A stretch of 7,829 nt of DNA from Desulfobulbaceae bacterium (lineage in GTDB: Bacteria; Desulfobacterota; Desulfobulbia; Desulfobulbales; Desulfocapsaceae), in the NCBI GenBank assembly GCA_030632405.1, contig DAOVUU010000103.1, positions 1 to 7,829 on the forward strand, read 5' to 3'. Below the pieces are notes generated by a model. That model was not told the DNA's origin. It was given only the letters and a program-made list of their open reading frames with translations, and did no database searches. Within the stretch, counting starts at the first letter, position 1. Each line of letters begins with the position of its first letter. Of this stretch, positions 1 to 5,250 are shown piece by piece. The translations under genes and the position numbers were made by a program.

Positions 1-221
1 AATCAAGCCGACAGTTTGAAACTCTTTATGTGATGGAAATGATGAAGGCTATGCGTAAGTCGATTCCTGAAGGCGGACTGTTTGAAAAAAGCATGTCCAC
101 TGAGATATTTCAGGAAATGATAGATATGGAAACCGCCAAATCAGCTACCCGTGGTCCTGGACTCGGTTTAGCCACCGCCATCTATAACCAGATGGCCCCT
201 CTCATTGAAAATAAAAAATAG
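1..221 (+). CDS. flgJ: FlgJ-type rod-binding protein, 3' end only (stand-alone rod-binding domain)
   Basis: The reading frame is already open at the window edge (first full codon at 3) and ends with TAG at 219-221, giving the last 72 residues. The visible protein has the rod-binding domain pattern: an aromatic-rich FETLYVMEMMKAMRK helix, a GGLFEKS loop, a helix ending in EMIDMETA, then a glycine-rich GPGLGLATAIYNQM close. In the family this domain sits in the periplasm and acts as a scaffold for rod polymerisation. The protein stops straight after it, so there is no C-terminal muramidase domain as in enterobacterial FlgJ; single-domain FlgJ is common outside the gamma/beta-proteobacteria. The true start lies upstream of the window. 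Its position just ahead of flgM-flgN-flgK-flgL fits a flagellar cluster in which rod and ring genes precede the late genes. The domain call is firm; the full length is unknown. Confidence 0.88.
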   Translation, partial: SSRQFETLYVMEMMKAMRKSIPEGGLFEKSMSTEIFQEMIDMETAKSATRGPGLGLATAIYNQMAPLIENKK

Positions 222-266
222 TTTTATTATTTTCTGTTCCGCCAGTTCTTCTCCCCTGTTTTTTTC

Positions 267-294
267 TAAAGATTCTCCTCTGCACCACCGATAA
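267..294 (+). promoter_or_regulatory. Putative sigma-28 (FliA) promoter of the unknown gene-flgM-flgN-flgK-flgL operon
   Basis: TAAAGATT at 267-274 and ACCGATAA at 287-294 each match 7 of 8 positions of the FliA consensus (TAAAGTTT-N11-GCCGATAA). The spacer is 12 bases, one more than the enterobacterial optimum. The site lies in the only sizeable gap ahead of the operon. It would start transcription near 300, leaving a leader of about 70 bases before the ATG at 372. A sigma-28 promoter is what one expects for late genes such as flgM, flgK and flgL. Seen by eye only; no start-site data. Confidence 0.65.
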
Positions 295-354
295 TAAGAG
301 TAACAGTAGATCGGATAAAGCCCCAACAGTGCATGGACGCGCTGAAAAATCCGC

Positions 355-361
355 AGGGAGG
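355..361 (+). promoter_or_regulatory. Ribosome binding site that decides the start of the unknown gene
   Basis: AGGGAGG lies 10 bases before the ATG at 372. The in-frame ATG at 333 has no purine-rich stretch before it (preceding bases are CCCCAACAGTGC). The start at 372 is therefore preferred, removing 13 residues from the longest possible reading frame. Confidence 0.7.
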
Positions 362-371
362 CACAAAAAAA

Positions 372-947
372 ATGATAGAAAGTACTCTTTCCACAACATC
401 CTTACCACTAGAGAATTACAGGAAAAATCAACTGAACAGTATCGCTGCAACGTATCATGCAGATATTACGATCGAAGAAAATTTCCGCTTGGAAACTGAT
501 AAAGTAACCCTCTCCTACAGAAGTGAATCTCTGGTTACCTACAACAGTTCCCTGGCATTTGAAGAAACACAGGGTGACGGTTTTGATCTCCTGAGAGGAC
601 TGGTACTGAATATTTTAAAAGATCAGGGTATCGGTTACCAGGTTCCAACTGGTGAAGAGGAGATTGACCTCAGTGAAATTTCGCAGACTGAAGCCCAGTC
701 ACTCATTGCTGATGACGGCTATTTTGGGGTTGAACAGACCTCCAGTCGTATAGTAGACTTCGCAACAGCTCTTGCAGGAAATGATCCCTCAAGACTTGAA
801 GCTATCGAACAGGGTGTGGAACAGGGATTTCAGGAAGCACTTGATGCTTTTGGCGGCTGGCTTCCGGATATATCCTACGACACCTACGATGCAGTTATGG
901 AAAAACTCGATATCTGGGCTGGTATTACCCACAGCTCTGAAGCATAA
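372..947 (+). CDS. Conserved protein of unknown function, DUF5610-like, first gene of the late flagellar operon
   Basis: A 191-residue protein with no signal peptide, membrane segment or cysteine cluster, so probably cytoplasmic. The N-terminal third (1-65) is polar and variable-looking. Residues about 66-92 form an amphipathic stretch (FDLLRGLVLNILKDQGIGYQ). Residues about 103-183 look like the conserved core: a SQTEAQSLIADDGYFGVEQT segment, SSRIVDFATALAG, a helix with EQGVEQGFQEALDAFGG, then LPDISYDTYDAVMEKLDIW. This 'DGYFG..T..RI..FA.....GF.EA....GG.LP.IS..T' arrangement resembles the DUF5610 family from memory; no search was run. It is read 14 bases ahead of flgM and behind the sigma-28 promoter, so it is almost certainly made with the late flagellar genes. 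A chaperone, assembly or regulatory role would fit, but nothing in the sequence proves one. An upstream ATG at 333 would add 13 residues but lacks a ribosome site. Confidence 0.8.
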   Translation: MIESTLSTTSLPLENYRKNQLNSIAATYHADITIEENFRLETDKVTLSYRSESLVTYNSSLAFEETQGDGFDLLRGLVLNILKDQGIGYQVPTGEEEIDLSEISQTEAQSLIADDGYFGVEQTSSRIVDFATALAGNDPSRLEAIEQGVEQGFQEALDAFGGWLPDISYDTYDAVMEKLDIWAGITHSSEA

Positions 948-961
948 ACCCAGGTGATGTT

Positions 962-1249
962 ATGAGCGTTGAATTTTTTGGTGTCGGAGGCCCCGGCCAG
1001 ATAGGAAACCTGAAAAAGAGTCAAAATGCGCAGGTAGACAAGGCAACCAAAACAACTGGTGAAGACAAAGTGCAATTTTCTTCAGTTCTTCAGGATGTTC
1101 ATAAAGCCCAGAACAGTGGCAAAACCGAAAATTCTGAAAGGACTGAACGGATTCAGGAAATCAAAGCTCAGATAGCAGACGGTTCCTATGAACCTGATCT
1201 GAAGAAAGTTTCCGCTTCGCTCCTGCAGTTCCTCGTAGAGGGCAGATAA
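962..1249 (+). CDS. flgM: Anti-sigma-28 factor FlgM
   Basis: A 95-residue protein, the usual length for FlgM. The C-terminal third (62-95) carries the family signature: ERIQEIKAQIADGSYEPD followed by VSASLLQFL. In the family this part folds on binding and holds sigma-28 (FliA) inactive. When the hook is finished FlgM is exported through the flagellar secretion system and late genes turn on. Residues 1-60 are polar and low in hydrophobics, as expected for the disordered export-competent half; the start MSVEFFGVGG is glycine-rich. AGGTGA at 952-957 precedes the ATG. flgN begins one base after the stop codon. If the upstream sigma-28 promoter is real, FlgM limits its own transcription. Confidence 0.93.
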   Translation: MSVEFFGVGGPGQIGNLKKSQNAQVDKATKTTGEDKVQFSSVLQDVHKAQNSGKTENSERTERIQEIKAQIADGSYEPDLKKVSASLLQFLVEGR

Positions 1250-1250
1250 A

Positions 1251-1604
1251 ATGGGTACCGGTACCACACATCAGTATCTTGTGCGATTGCACGATCTCAT
1301 ACTCGAAGAGAGAGAATGTGCTAAAAATCTTGATATAAAAGGTATGAGTACAGCAATGGCTGAAAAAGCTGAACTCGTTCAGGTTCTTGCCCATGTCAAA
1401 CTTATCGGCGAAGAGGATAAATCAATCGCCTCCCGGATTCGACAGGAGAATCGGCGTAACGCTTTCCTTTTCAAATCTACTCTTGGCTGGATCAGGGAAA
1501 CAATGGAGTTCTTCGGTCAAAAAACCGTCACCTCCACATATTCCCCAAACGCCTATACCGTAACTTCACAGGTAAATGGCAGACTTCTTTCAGGAAAAAT
1601 CTGA
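1251..1604 (+). CDS. flgN: FlgN-family export chaperone for the hook-filament junction proteins
   Basis: A 117-residue, helix-rich cytoplasmic protein. Residues 6-50 form the long N-terminal helical region (LVRLHDLILEERE...). The most family-like stretch is ENRRNAFLFKSTLGWIRETMEFF at 66-88, followed by a polar tail with TYSPNAY. FlgN proteins bind the C-termini of FlgK and FlgL and deliver them to the export gate, and those two genes follow directly. AGAGG at about 1238-1242, inside the end of flgM, serves as ribosome site. The stop TGA (1602-1604) is one base from the flgK ATG, so translation is probably coupled. Small FlgN proteins diverge strongly, so the call leans partly on gene position. 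Confidence 0.85.
   Translation: MGTGTTHQYLVRLHDLILEERECAKNLDIKGMSTAMAEKAELVQVLAHVKLIGEEDKSIASRIRQENRRNAFLFKSTLGWIRETMEFFGQKTVTSTYSPNAYTVTSQVNGRLLSGKI
1592..1596 (+). promoter_or_regulatory. Ribosome binding site that decides the flgK start
   Basis: AGGAA lies 9 bases before the ATG at 1606. A longer reading frame opens at ATG 1576, but it would add ten residues (MADFFQEKSD) not typical of FlgK and would overlap flgN by 29 bases. The start at 1606 begins directly with the MGGLLNAINVGKQAL rod-type helix seen in other FlgK proteins. Confidence 0.7.
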
Positions 1605-1605
1605 T

Positions 1606-3054
1606 ATGGGTGGTCTTCTTAACGCAATTAACGTTGGCAAACAAGCTCTTGAAGTCAACCAGAAATCCATAGAGATTATTGGAAATAACATCTCCAATCT
1701 CAATACCGAAGGCTACTCCAGGCAGGAACCGGTTCTTGAACCCTATCCCGCCATGAATTTTGGAGGTTTTTTTATTGGCCAGGGTGTGAAAATTGCCGAT
1801 GTCAGCAGGGAGCATGACGTTTTTATAGATCAGCAGATTAAAGAAAAGGCCACAGATTTCGGCATGCAGGACGCAATGACCATGCCCCTTTCCGAGCTTG
1901 AACGCATCTTTAATATCAGTGACACCAATCTTGCATCAGACATAAGTAGTTTCTTTGATTCTATGCATGAGCTTTCTGCAAATCCCAGCGACCCTGTTCA
2001 ACGCAATAATGTCATCCTTCAGGGCCAGTTTCTTGCAACTAATTTCAACAATGCTGTCAATGAACTGAATTTCATTAAAGGCAATATCAACGATACCCTC
2101 GTCTCCAAAATTGATACAATCAATCTTCAATTAAATGAAATTGCCGACCTTAACGAACGAATCCACAGCATCGAAGTTCAGGGTCAATCTGCCAACAGTG
2201 ACAGAGACCGGAGAGACACTATCGCCAAGTCCCTTGCAACAACTCTGGGTGCTCAATCCTACGAAGATTCCAGAGGGATGTTGTCTCTGCAGCTTCCTGG
2301 CGGCCTTCCACTGGTCCAGGCTGATATGGCCATGTCGATCAGCTCTGTGGTTGTCGGTTCATCTCTTGAAATTCAGCTTCATGCAGGTGGAGTCACCAGG
2401 CAGCTCGGGGTGAACAATGTCGGCGGCGAATTTAAGGGACTTCTCGAGATTCGCGATAATTTTATTCCTGAACTGAACGCCGATCTCGATCAGCTTGCCT
2501 ATGAGCTCAGTGTCCAGGTGAATCTTCAGCATCAGGCTGGGGGAGGCCTCGATTCAAGCACAGGAAATATCTTTTTTAATATTCCACCAAATTATATAGC
2601 TTCACCACCGGGTCCGCCGCCAACTGCTGCAGAGTACGACGGGGCCGCCAGAAATATGGGCGTTGCTCTTACCGACCCGATGAAACTCGCCGCTGCAGCT
2701 GCCCCGGACCCAGGTCCACCGGCCGGTACCGTAGCCCCGGGTGACAATAGAAACGCCCTTATTCTTTCAAACATTGGTGATAATTATCTGATTAACGGAA
2801 ACGATAATTTCAATTCCCTGTTCAGCAAAATTGTTGCAAAGGTCGGGGTCGAAAGCAACCAGAATCAGCTCTCTTTCAGGGGATCACAGGACGCACTCGT
2901 TCAACTGGAAAACTTCAGAGACGGCCTGGTAGGGGTTTCACTTGAAGAGGAGATGATCAACCTGATTCAATATCAGCGAGGTTTTGAATCCTCTGCAAAA
3001 TTCCTTTCAACTATCGATGAAATGATGGGTACTATTATTGGCCTTAGAAAATAA
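1606..3054 (+). CDS. flgK: Flagellar hook-associated protein 1, FlgK
   Basis: A 482-residue protein forming the first junction layer between hook and filament; it is exported by the flagellar secretion system and has no signal peptide. The N-terminal flagellar-rod signature NNISNLNTEGYSR is at 27-39. The C-terminal D0 helix (444-482: VSLEEEMINLIQYQRGFESSAKFLSTIDEMM) is typical of FlgK, FlgE and FlgG relatives. The middle holds D1 helices (INLQLNEIADLNERIHSIEVQG; RDRRDTIAKSLA) and variable beta-rich domains. Near 353-383 the usual 'VALTDPMKLAAAA ... PGDNRNA' motif is present, with a proline/glycine-rich run in it (about 334-379). Start chosen at 1606 from the ribosome site and the N-terminal fit. 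Residues are those expected; no frameshift is seen. flgL follows after 21 bases. Confidence 0.96.
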   Translation: MGGLLNAINVGKQALEVNQKSIEIIGNNISNLNTEGYSRQEPVLEPYPAMNFGGFFIGQGVKIADVSREHDVFIDQQIKEKATDFGMQDAMTMPLSELERIFNISDTNLASDISSFFDSMHELSANPSDPVQRNNVILQGQFLATNFNNAVNELNFIKGNINDTLVSKIDTINLQLNEIADLNERIHSIEVQGQSANSDRDRRDTIAKSLATTLGAQSYEDSRGMLSLQLPGGLPLVQADMAMSISSVVVGSSLEIQLHAGGVTRQLGVNNVGGEFKGLLEIRDNFIPELNADLDQLAYELSVQVNLQHQAGGGLDSSTGNIFFNIPPNYIASPPGPPPTAAEYDGAARNMGVALTDPMKLAAAAAPDPGPPAGTVAPGDNRNALILSNIGDNYLINGNDNFNSLFSKIVAKVGVESNQNQLSFRGSQDALVQLENFRDGLVGVSLEEEMINLIQYQRGFESSAKFLSTIDEMMGTIIGLRK

Positions 3055-3075
3055 TCACATCGCAGCAGGTACACC

Positions 3076-4080
3076 ATGAAAGTCACTGAAAACACAACTT
3101 ACCGCTTAATGCAGACCAACTTGGACAGGATCTCCAACGAGTTGCTCGAATTACGGGAACAGGGAGCAACAGGTGTCAAGCTGAACAAACCATCTGATGA
3201 CCCAGGTGCAATCCGTCCAGTACTCAGCGCCAGAGCCCAGCTGCAGCAAAATGATCGCCATCTTGAGATTATGGGGCATGCCGGCGATAAAATGGCTTCA
3301 ACCGACAGTTATATGGAATCGGTTGAAAATGTACTGGTGCGGGTTAAAGAGATTGCAATTAATTCAATAAACAGCTCTATGAGTCAATCTGATCTTGCAA
3401 ACCTTGCAAATGAGGTTGCCGAACTGAAAGAGCAGCTGCTCTACTCTGCAAATGCTACAATTGACGGCAAATATATTTTTGCGGGTTTTGAACAGAACAC
3501 AGTACCATTCACCGAAAACCCGGCCTATGATCCTGCCCTCTATAATATTAGTGACAGTACAACCTGGCCTTACCTCTATAACGGTGATCATAACAGAACA
3601 CAGCTCGAAATCACTCCCGGCGAATTCATGGATATAAATCTTACCGGCAATGAACTTTTTATGGGCATTTCCAACGAGGTAGCTGCCACCGGATCTACCG
3701 ATCCCTTTCAGGGCGGAACGGTCGGAGGCATTGATATCTTTACAGTCCTTACCCGCACAGAAGAAGCTATCCGTGCGGGAAATATTGACGATCCCAGTGG
3801 TCCGGGAGGATCCATACAGACCCAGTTGAACAATCTTGAGATAGCAGCTGATCAGAACAGAAACCTCAGGAGTACTCTTGGCTCAAAGGCTCGACGGGTA
3901 GACGCAGCTATAGTGCACCAGCAGGATGCTGCCATAGATCTGCAGAAAATCTTATCACGGTACCAGGATGCAGATATGATTCAAGTCTTTAACGATATAG
4001 TCAAACAGGAGACCGCATTTAAAGCTGCCCTCAATGTCAGCAGCAGGGTCTCCAGCATCTCTATTCTTGATTATTTTTAG
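3076..4080 (+). CDS. flgL: Flagellar hook-associated protein 3, FlgL
   Basis: A 334-residue flagellin-related protein that forms the second junction layer, between FlgK and the filament. The N-terminal D0/D1 helix contains the family motif KLNKPSDDPGAI at about 35-46. A long coiled-coil helix follows (SYMESVENVLVRVKEIAINSIN ... ANEVAELKEQLLYSANATIDGKYIFAGF). The central part (about 140-240) is variable. The C-terminal helix ends YQDADMIQVFNDIVKQETAFKAALNVSSRVSSISILDYF-like (296-334), including the flagellin-type 'DAD' turn and the terminal S-I-L-D-Y-F. AGCAGGT at 3064-3070 is a modest ribosome site. It is the last gene of the operon; no strong terminator follows before the repeat-rich gap. 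Confidence 0.95.
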   Translation: MKVTENTTYRLMQTNLDRISNELLELREQGATGVKLNKPSDDPGAIRPVLSARAQLQQNDRHLEIMGHAGDKMASTDSYMESVENVLVRVKEIAINSINSSMSQSDLANLANEVAELKEQLLYSANATIDGKYIFAGFEQNTVPFTENPAYDPALYNISDSTTWPYLYNGDHNRTQLEITPGEFMDINLTGNELFMGISNEVAATGSTDPFQGGTVGGIDIFTVLTRTEEAIRAGNIDDPSGPGGSIQTQLNNLEIAADQNRNLRSTLGSKARRVDAAIVHQQDAAIDLQKILSRYQDADMIQVFNDIVKQETAFKAALNVSSRVSSISILDYF

Positions 4081-4124
4081 TATAGCGTATGGCAAAAAAC
4101 TGAACTCTCACCACAGAACTGTTT

Positions 4125-4151
4125 TCTCTGTGCTCTCTGTGTCCTCTGTGG
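4125..4151 (+). repeat. Three tandem 9-bp units of a CTCTGTG repeat
   Basis: Three directly adjoining 9-mers, TCTCTGTGC, TCTCTGTGT and CCTCTGTGG. An inverted partner, ACCACAGA, sits at 4110-4117 and could pair with TCTGTGGT at 4145-4152 or with TCTGTG at 4127-4132. Sequences of this 'CTCTGTGtCCTCTGTGGT' kind occur as scattered non-coding repeats in many environmental bacterial genomes (recalled, not searched). It lies 45 bases after the flgL stop codon. Its function is unknown. Confidence 0.75.
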
Positions 4152-4164
4152 TAGAATGAGTCCC

Positions 4165-4193
4165 TCGGAAAGGGTCAAGTCTCTTTTTATAAT
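4165..4193 (+). promoter_or_regulatory. Possible sigma-70-type promoter for csrA-fliW
   Basis: A perfect TATAAT at 4188-4193 follows a weak TCGGAA (-35, 3 of 6 matches) with a 17-base spacer. If used, it would begin a csrA message near 4200 whose leader contains the whole palindromic element. The match is dominated by one AT-rich hexamer, so this is only a candidate. Confidence 0.25.
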
Positions 4194-4328
4194 TGATGGT
4201 TTCGTAAAAAGTCTGCGGCTCCGTCATTCCCGCGAAGGCGGGAATCCAGAATCTATTGAAATGACTGGATTCCCGCCTTCGCGGGAATGACGAAGAAGGA
4301 GTAAGGTAGAGTTATTACGATGCCATCA
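4194..4328. mobile_element. MITE-like non-autonomous element with nested palindromes
   Basis: The ends are imperfect inverted repeats: TGATGGTTTCGTAA at 4194-4207 and TTACGATGCCATCA at 4315-4328 (12 of 14 pair). Inside is the perfect 28-bp inverted repeat at 4222-4249 / 4265-4292. The 8-mer ATAATTGA occurs directly repeated at 4189-4196 and 4328-4335, overlapping the element ends, and may be a target-site duplication. No transposase is encoded, so any movement would depend on one elsewhere. The element is about 135 bp. The nested symmetry is seen directly; mobility is inferred. Confidence 0.6.
4222..4292. repeat. Perfect 28-bp inverted repeat with a 15-base loop (ATTCCC-N8-GGGAAT arms)
   Basis: Arms 4222-4249 and 4265-4292 are exact reverse complements. 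Each arm also contains its own near-palindrome, ATTCCC-N8-GGGAAT, at 4226-4245 and 4269-4288. This is the same formula as the Neisseria dRS3 repeat, and similar elements are spread through many proteobacterial genomes (recalled). No T-run follows either arm, so the hairpin does not look like an intrinsic terminator, though in RNA it would be extremely stable. Confidence 0.9.
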
Positions 4329-4403
4329 TAATTGACTAATCAGTTTTAATTACAGCCTCTGACATCTCAATTTCCAGCAGGCTGACAATTTGCGGAGTTA
4401 ATA

Positions 4404-4646
4404 ATGCTGGTCTTAACCAGAAAACCCGGTGAAGGCATACTTATCGGGGACGATATCAGTATCAAGATAATCGAGATAAAAGGCGGAGCCATTCGTATCG
4501 GAATTGATGCACCAAAGGGTAAAAAAATATATCGGCAGGAAGTTTATGATCGCATTGTAGAAGAAAACCGAAATGCCGCTCAATGGGACTTAATCGATCT
4601 CGATTCCCTGAGTGTAAACCTTTCTAACGGGAAAAATGAAAAATGA
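4404..4646 (+). CDS. csrA: Carbon storage regulator CsrA, RNA-binding translational regulator
   Basis: An 80-residue protein. The first 60 residues are a canonical CsrA: MLVLTRKPGEGILIGDDISI, then IRIGIDAPKGKKIYRQEVYDRIVEEN. The RNA-binding residues L4 and R44 are in place. N55, which in Bacillus CsrA is needed for FliW binding, is also present. The tail after residue 60 is acidic and variable. CsrA dimers bind GGA motifs, usually over ribosome sites, and in species with FliW they hold back flagellin translation. GGAG at 4394-4397 is the ribosome site, six bases before ATG; it contains a GGA, so self-regulation is possible. The end overlaps fliW by four bases (ATGA), typical of translational coupling. 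Confidence 0.97.
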   Translation: MLVLTRKPGEGILIGDDISIKIIEIKGGAIRIGIDAPKGKKIYRQEVYDRIVEENRNAAQWDLIDLDSLSVNLSNGKNEK

Positions 4647-5065
4647 AAAAATTAGAAACCCGATTTGGAGAGATTGATTATGATCCAGCCAATCTCCTTC
4701 ACTTCCCTGCCGGCATGATCGGTTTCCCGACCCTGCATGATTTTGTGGTGATGCCTAATAAAAAGCAGGGTCCTCTTTTCTGGATTCAGTCAGTTGATGA
4801 CCCGCAAATTGCCTTTGTCCTGACTGATCCAACAAATTTTTTTCTTGACTATGGAATAATTCCCGATAAATCTGAAAGAGCTTATCTCCATATCAACGCT
4901 GAAGAGAAGTGCTTTATCCTCTCAGTAGTTACCGTCCCACCTGACCAGAATATTACCGTCAATCTGGCCGCACCTATAATTTTCGCATCATCTTCCAACA
5001 GGGCTATCCAGGTTATCCTGGAAGATTCATCATTCAAATCCAAAACTCCTCTGCCAAAAGCATAG
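4643..5065 (+). CDS. fliW: Flagellar assembly factor FliW, CsrA antagonist
   Basis: A 140-residue cytoplasmic protein with the family pattern throughout: LLHFPAGMIGFPTLHDF at 18-34, PLFWIQSVDDPQIAFVLTDP at 44-63, FILSVVTVP at 91-99, ITVNLAAPIIF at 104-114 and AIQVILEDSSF at 121-131. FliW binds CsrA without competing directly for RNA and is itself sequestered by flagellin, so free flagellin levels set flagellin translation. The NLAAPIIF segment departs slightly from the more common 'NL.API.IN'. The ATG overlaps the csrA stop; the nearby GGG at 4629-4631 is a weak ribosome site, so its translation probably relies on csrA. A short hairpin terminator follows the stop codon. Confidence 0.96.
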   Translation: MKKLETRFGEIDYDPANLLHFPAGMIGFPTLHDFVVMPNKKQGPLFWIQSVDDPQIAFVLTDPTNFFLDYGIIPDKSERAYLHINAEEKCFILSVVTVPPDQNITVNLAAPIIFASSSNRAIQVILEDSSFKSKTPLPKA

Positions 5066-5066
5066 C

Positions 5067-5093
5067 CGCAACTCAGATTGCGAGATATTTTTT
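5067..5093 (+). terminator. Probable weak intrinsic terminator of csrA-fliW
   Basis: CGCAA (5067-5071) and TTGCG (5078-5082) form a 5-bp stem with a 6-base loop, and a run of six T lies at 5088-5093, five bases downstream. It starts two bases after the fliW stop codon. The stem is short, so termination may be partial. Confidence 0.45.
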
Positions 5094-5185
5094 ACATTAT
5101 CATAGTAACATCTCGAGGAGAATTTTATGGAAGTGAGAGAATTATAACGCGGCAAACATGAAGGTTAAGATATTTTTTCGATTAT
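5083..5185. repeat. Pair of 18-bp imperfect direct repeats in the fliW-fliS gap
   Basis: AGATATTTTTT-AC-ATTAT at 5083-5100 and AGATATTTTTT-CG-ATTAT at 5168-5185 match at 16 of 18 positions, 85 bases apart. A shorter AAGATATT is at 5241-5248. The first copy includes the T-run of the fliW terminator. The sequence is AT-rich, so partial coincidence is possible; a small duplication is the alternative. Confidence 0.5.
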
Positions 5186-5204
5186 TCTACCCTGAGAATT
5201 AAAT

Positions 5205-5225
5205 TGGCACCGGTGCACTGTGCCA
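5205..5225 (-). terminator. Possible terminator between the convergent fliS and fliW units
   Basis: TGGCAC (5205-5210) and GTGCCA (5220-5225) form a 6-bp stem around a 9-base loop. Read on the - strand it lies 25 bases beyond the fliS stop and is followed by ATTTAATT, an imperfect T-rich tract. No T-run follows on the + strand. Judged plausible for fliC/fliD-side transcripts but weak. Confidence 0.35.
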
Positions 5226-5250
5226 CTGAGTCGTTATTATAAGATATTGG

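Noticed and set aside
207..234. GAAAATAA...TTATTTTC hairpin across the flgJ stop as a terminator
   Set aside because: Stem is eight A-T-rich pairs with only two G-C pairs and a 12-base loop; too weak to call.
333..371. Upstream ATG extension of the unknown gene
   Set aside because: No ribosome site before 333, whereas AGGGAGG precedes the ATG at 372.
4222..4292. CRISPR repeat or intrinsic terminator interpretation of the 28-bp inverted repeat
   Set aside because: Only one inverted pair with a 15-base loop, no regularly spaced direct repeats, and no T-run after either arm.
4332..4360. TTGACT as a -35 box for csrA
   Set aside because: No acceptable -10 hexamer 16-18 bases downstream (the sequence there is GCCTCT-like).
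4379..4394. Sigma-54-like GGC-N8-TTTGC with exact GG/GC spacing just before csrA
   Set aside because: Transcription would start at about the csrA ATG, downstream of its ribosome site, and the -24 box matches only GGC.
5158..5202. 14-codon + strand frame starting ATGAAGGTTAAG
   Set aside because: No ribosome site, AT-rich and very short; treated as chance.
5205..5225. TGGCAC resembling a sigma-54 -24 box on either strand
   Set aside because: No GC at the required distance on either strand; better explained as the stem of a hairpin between convergent genes.
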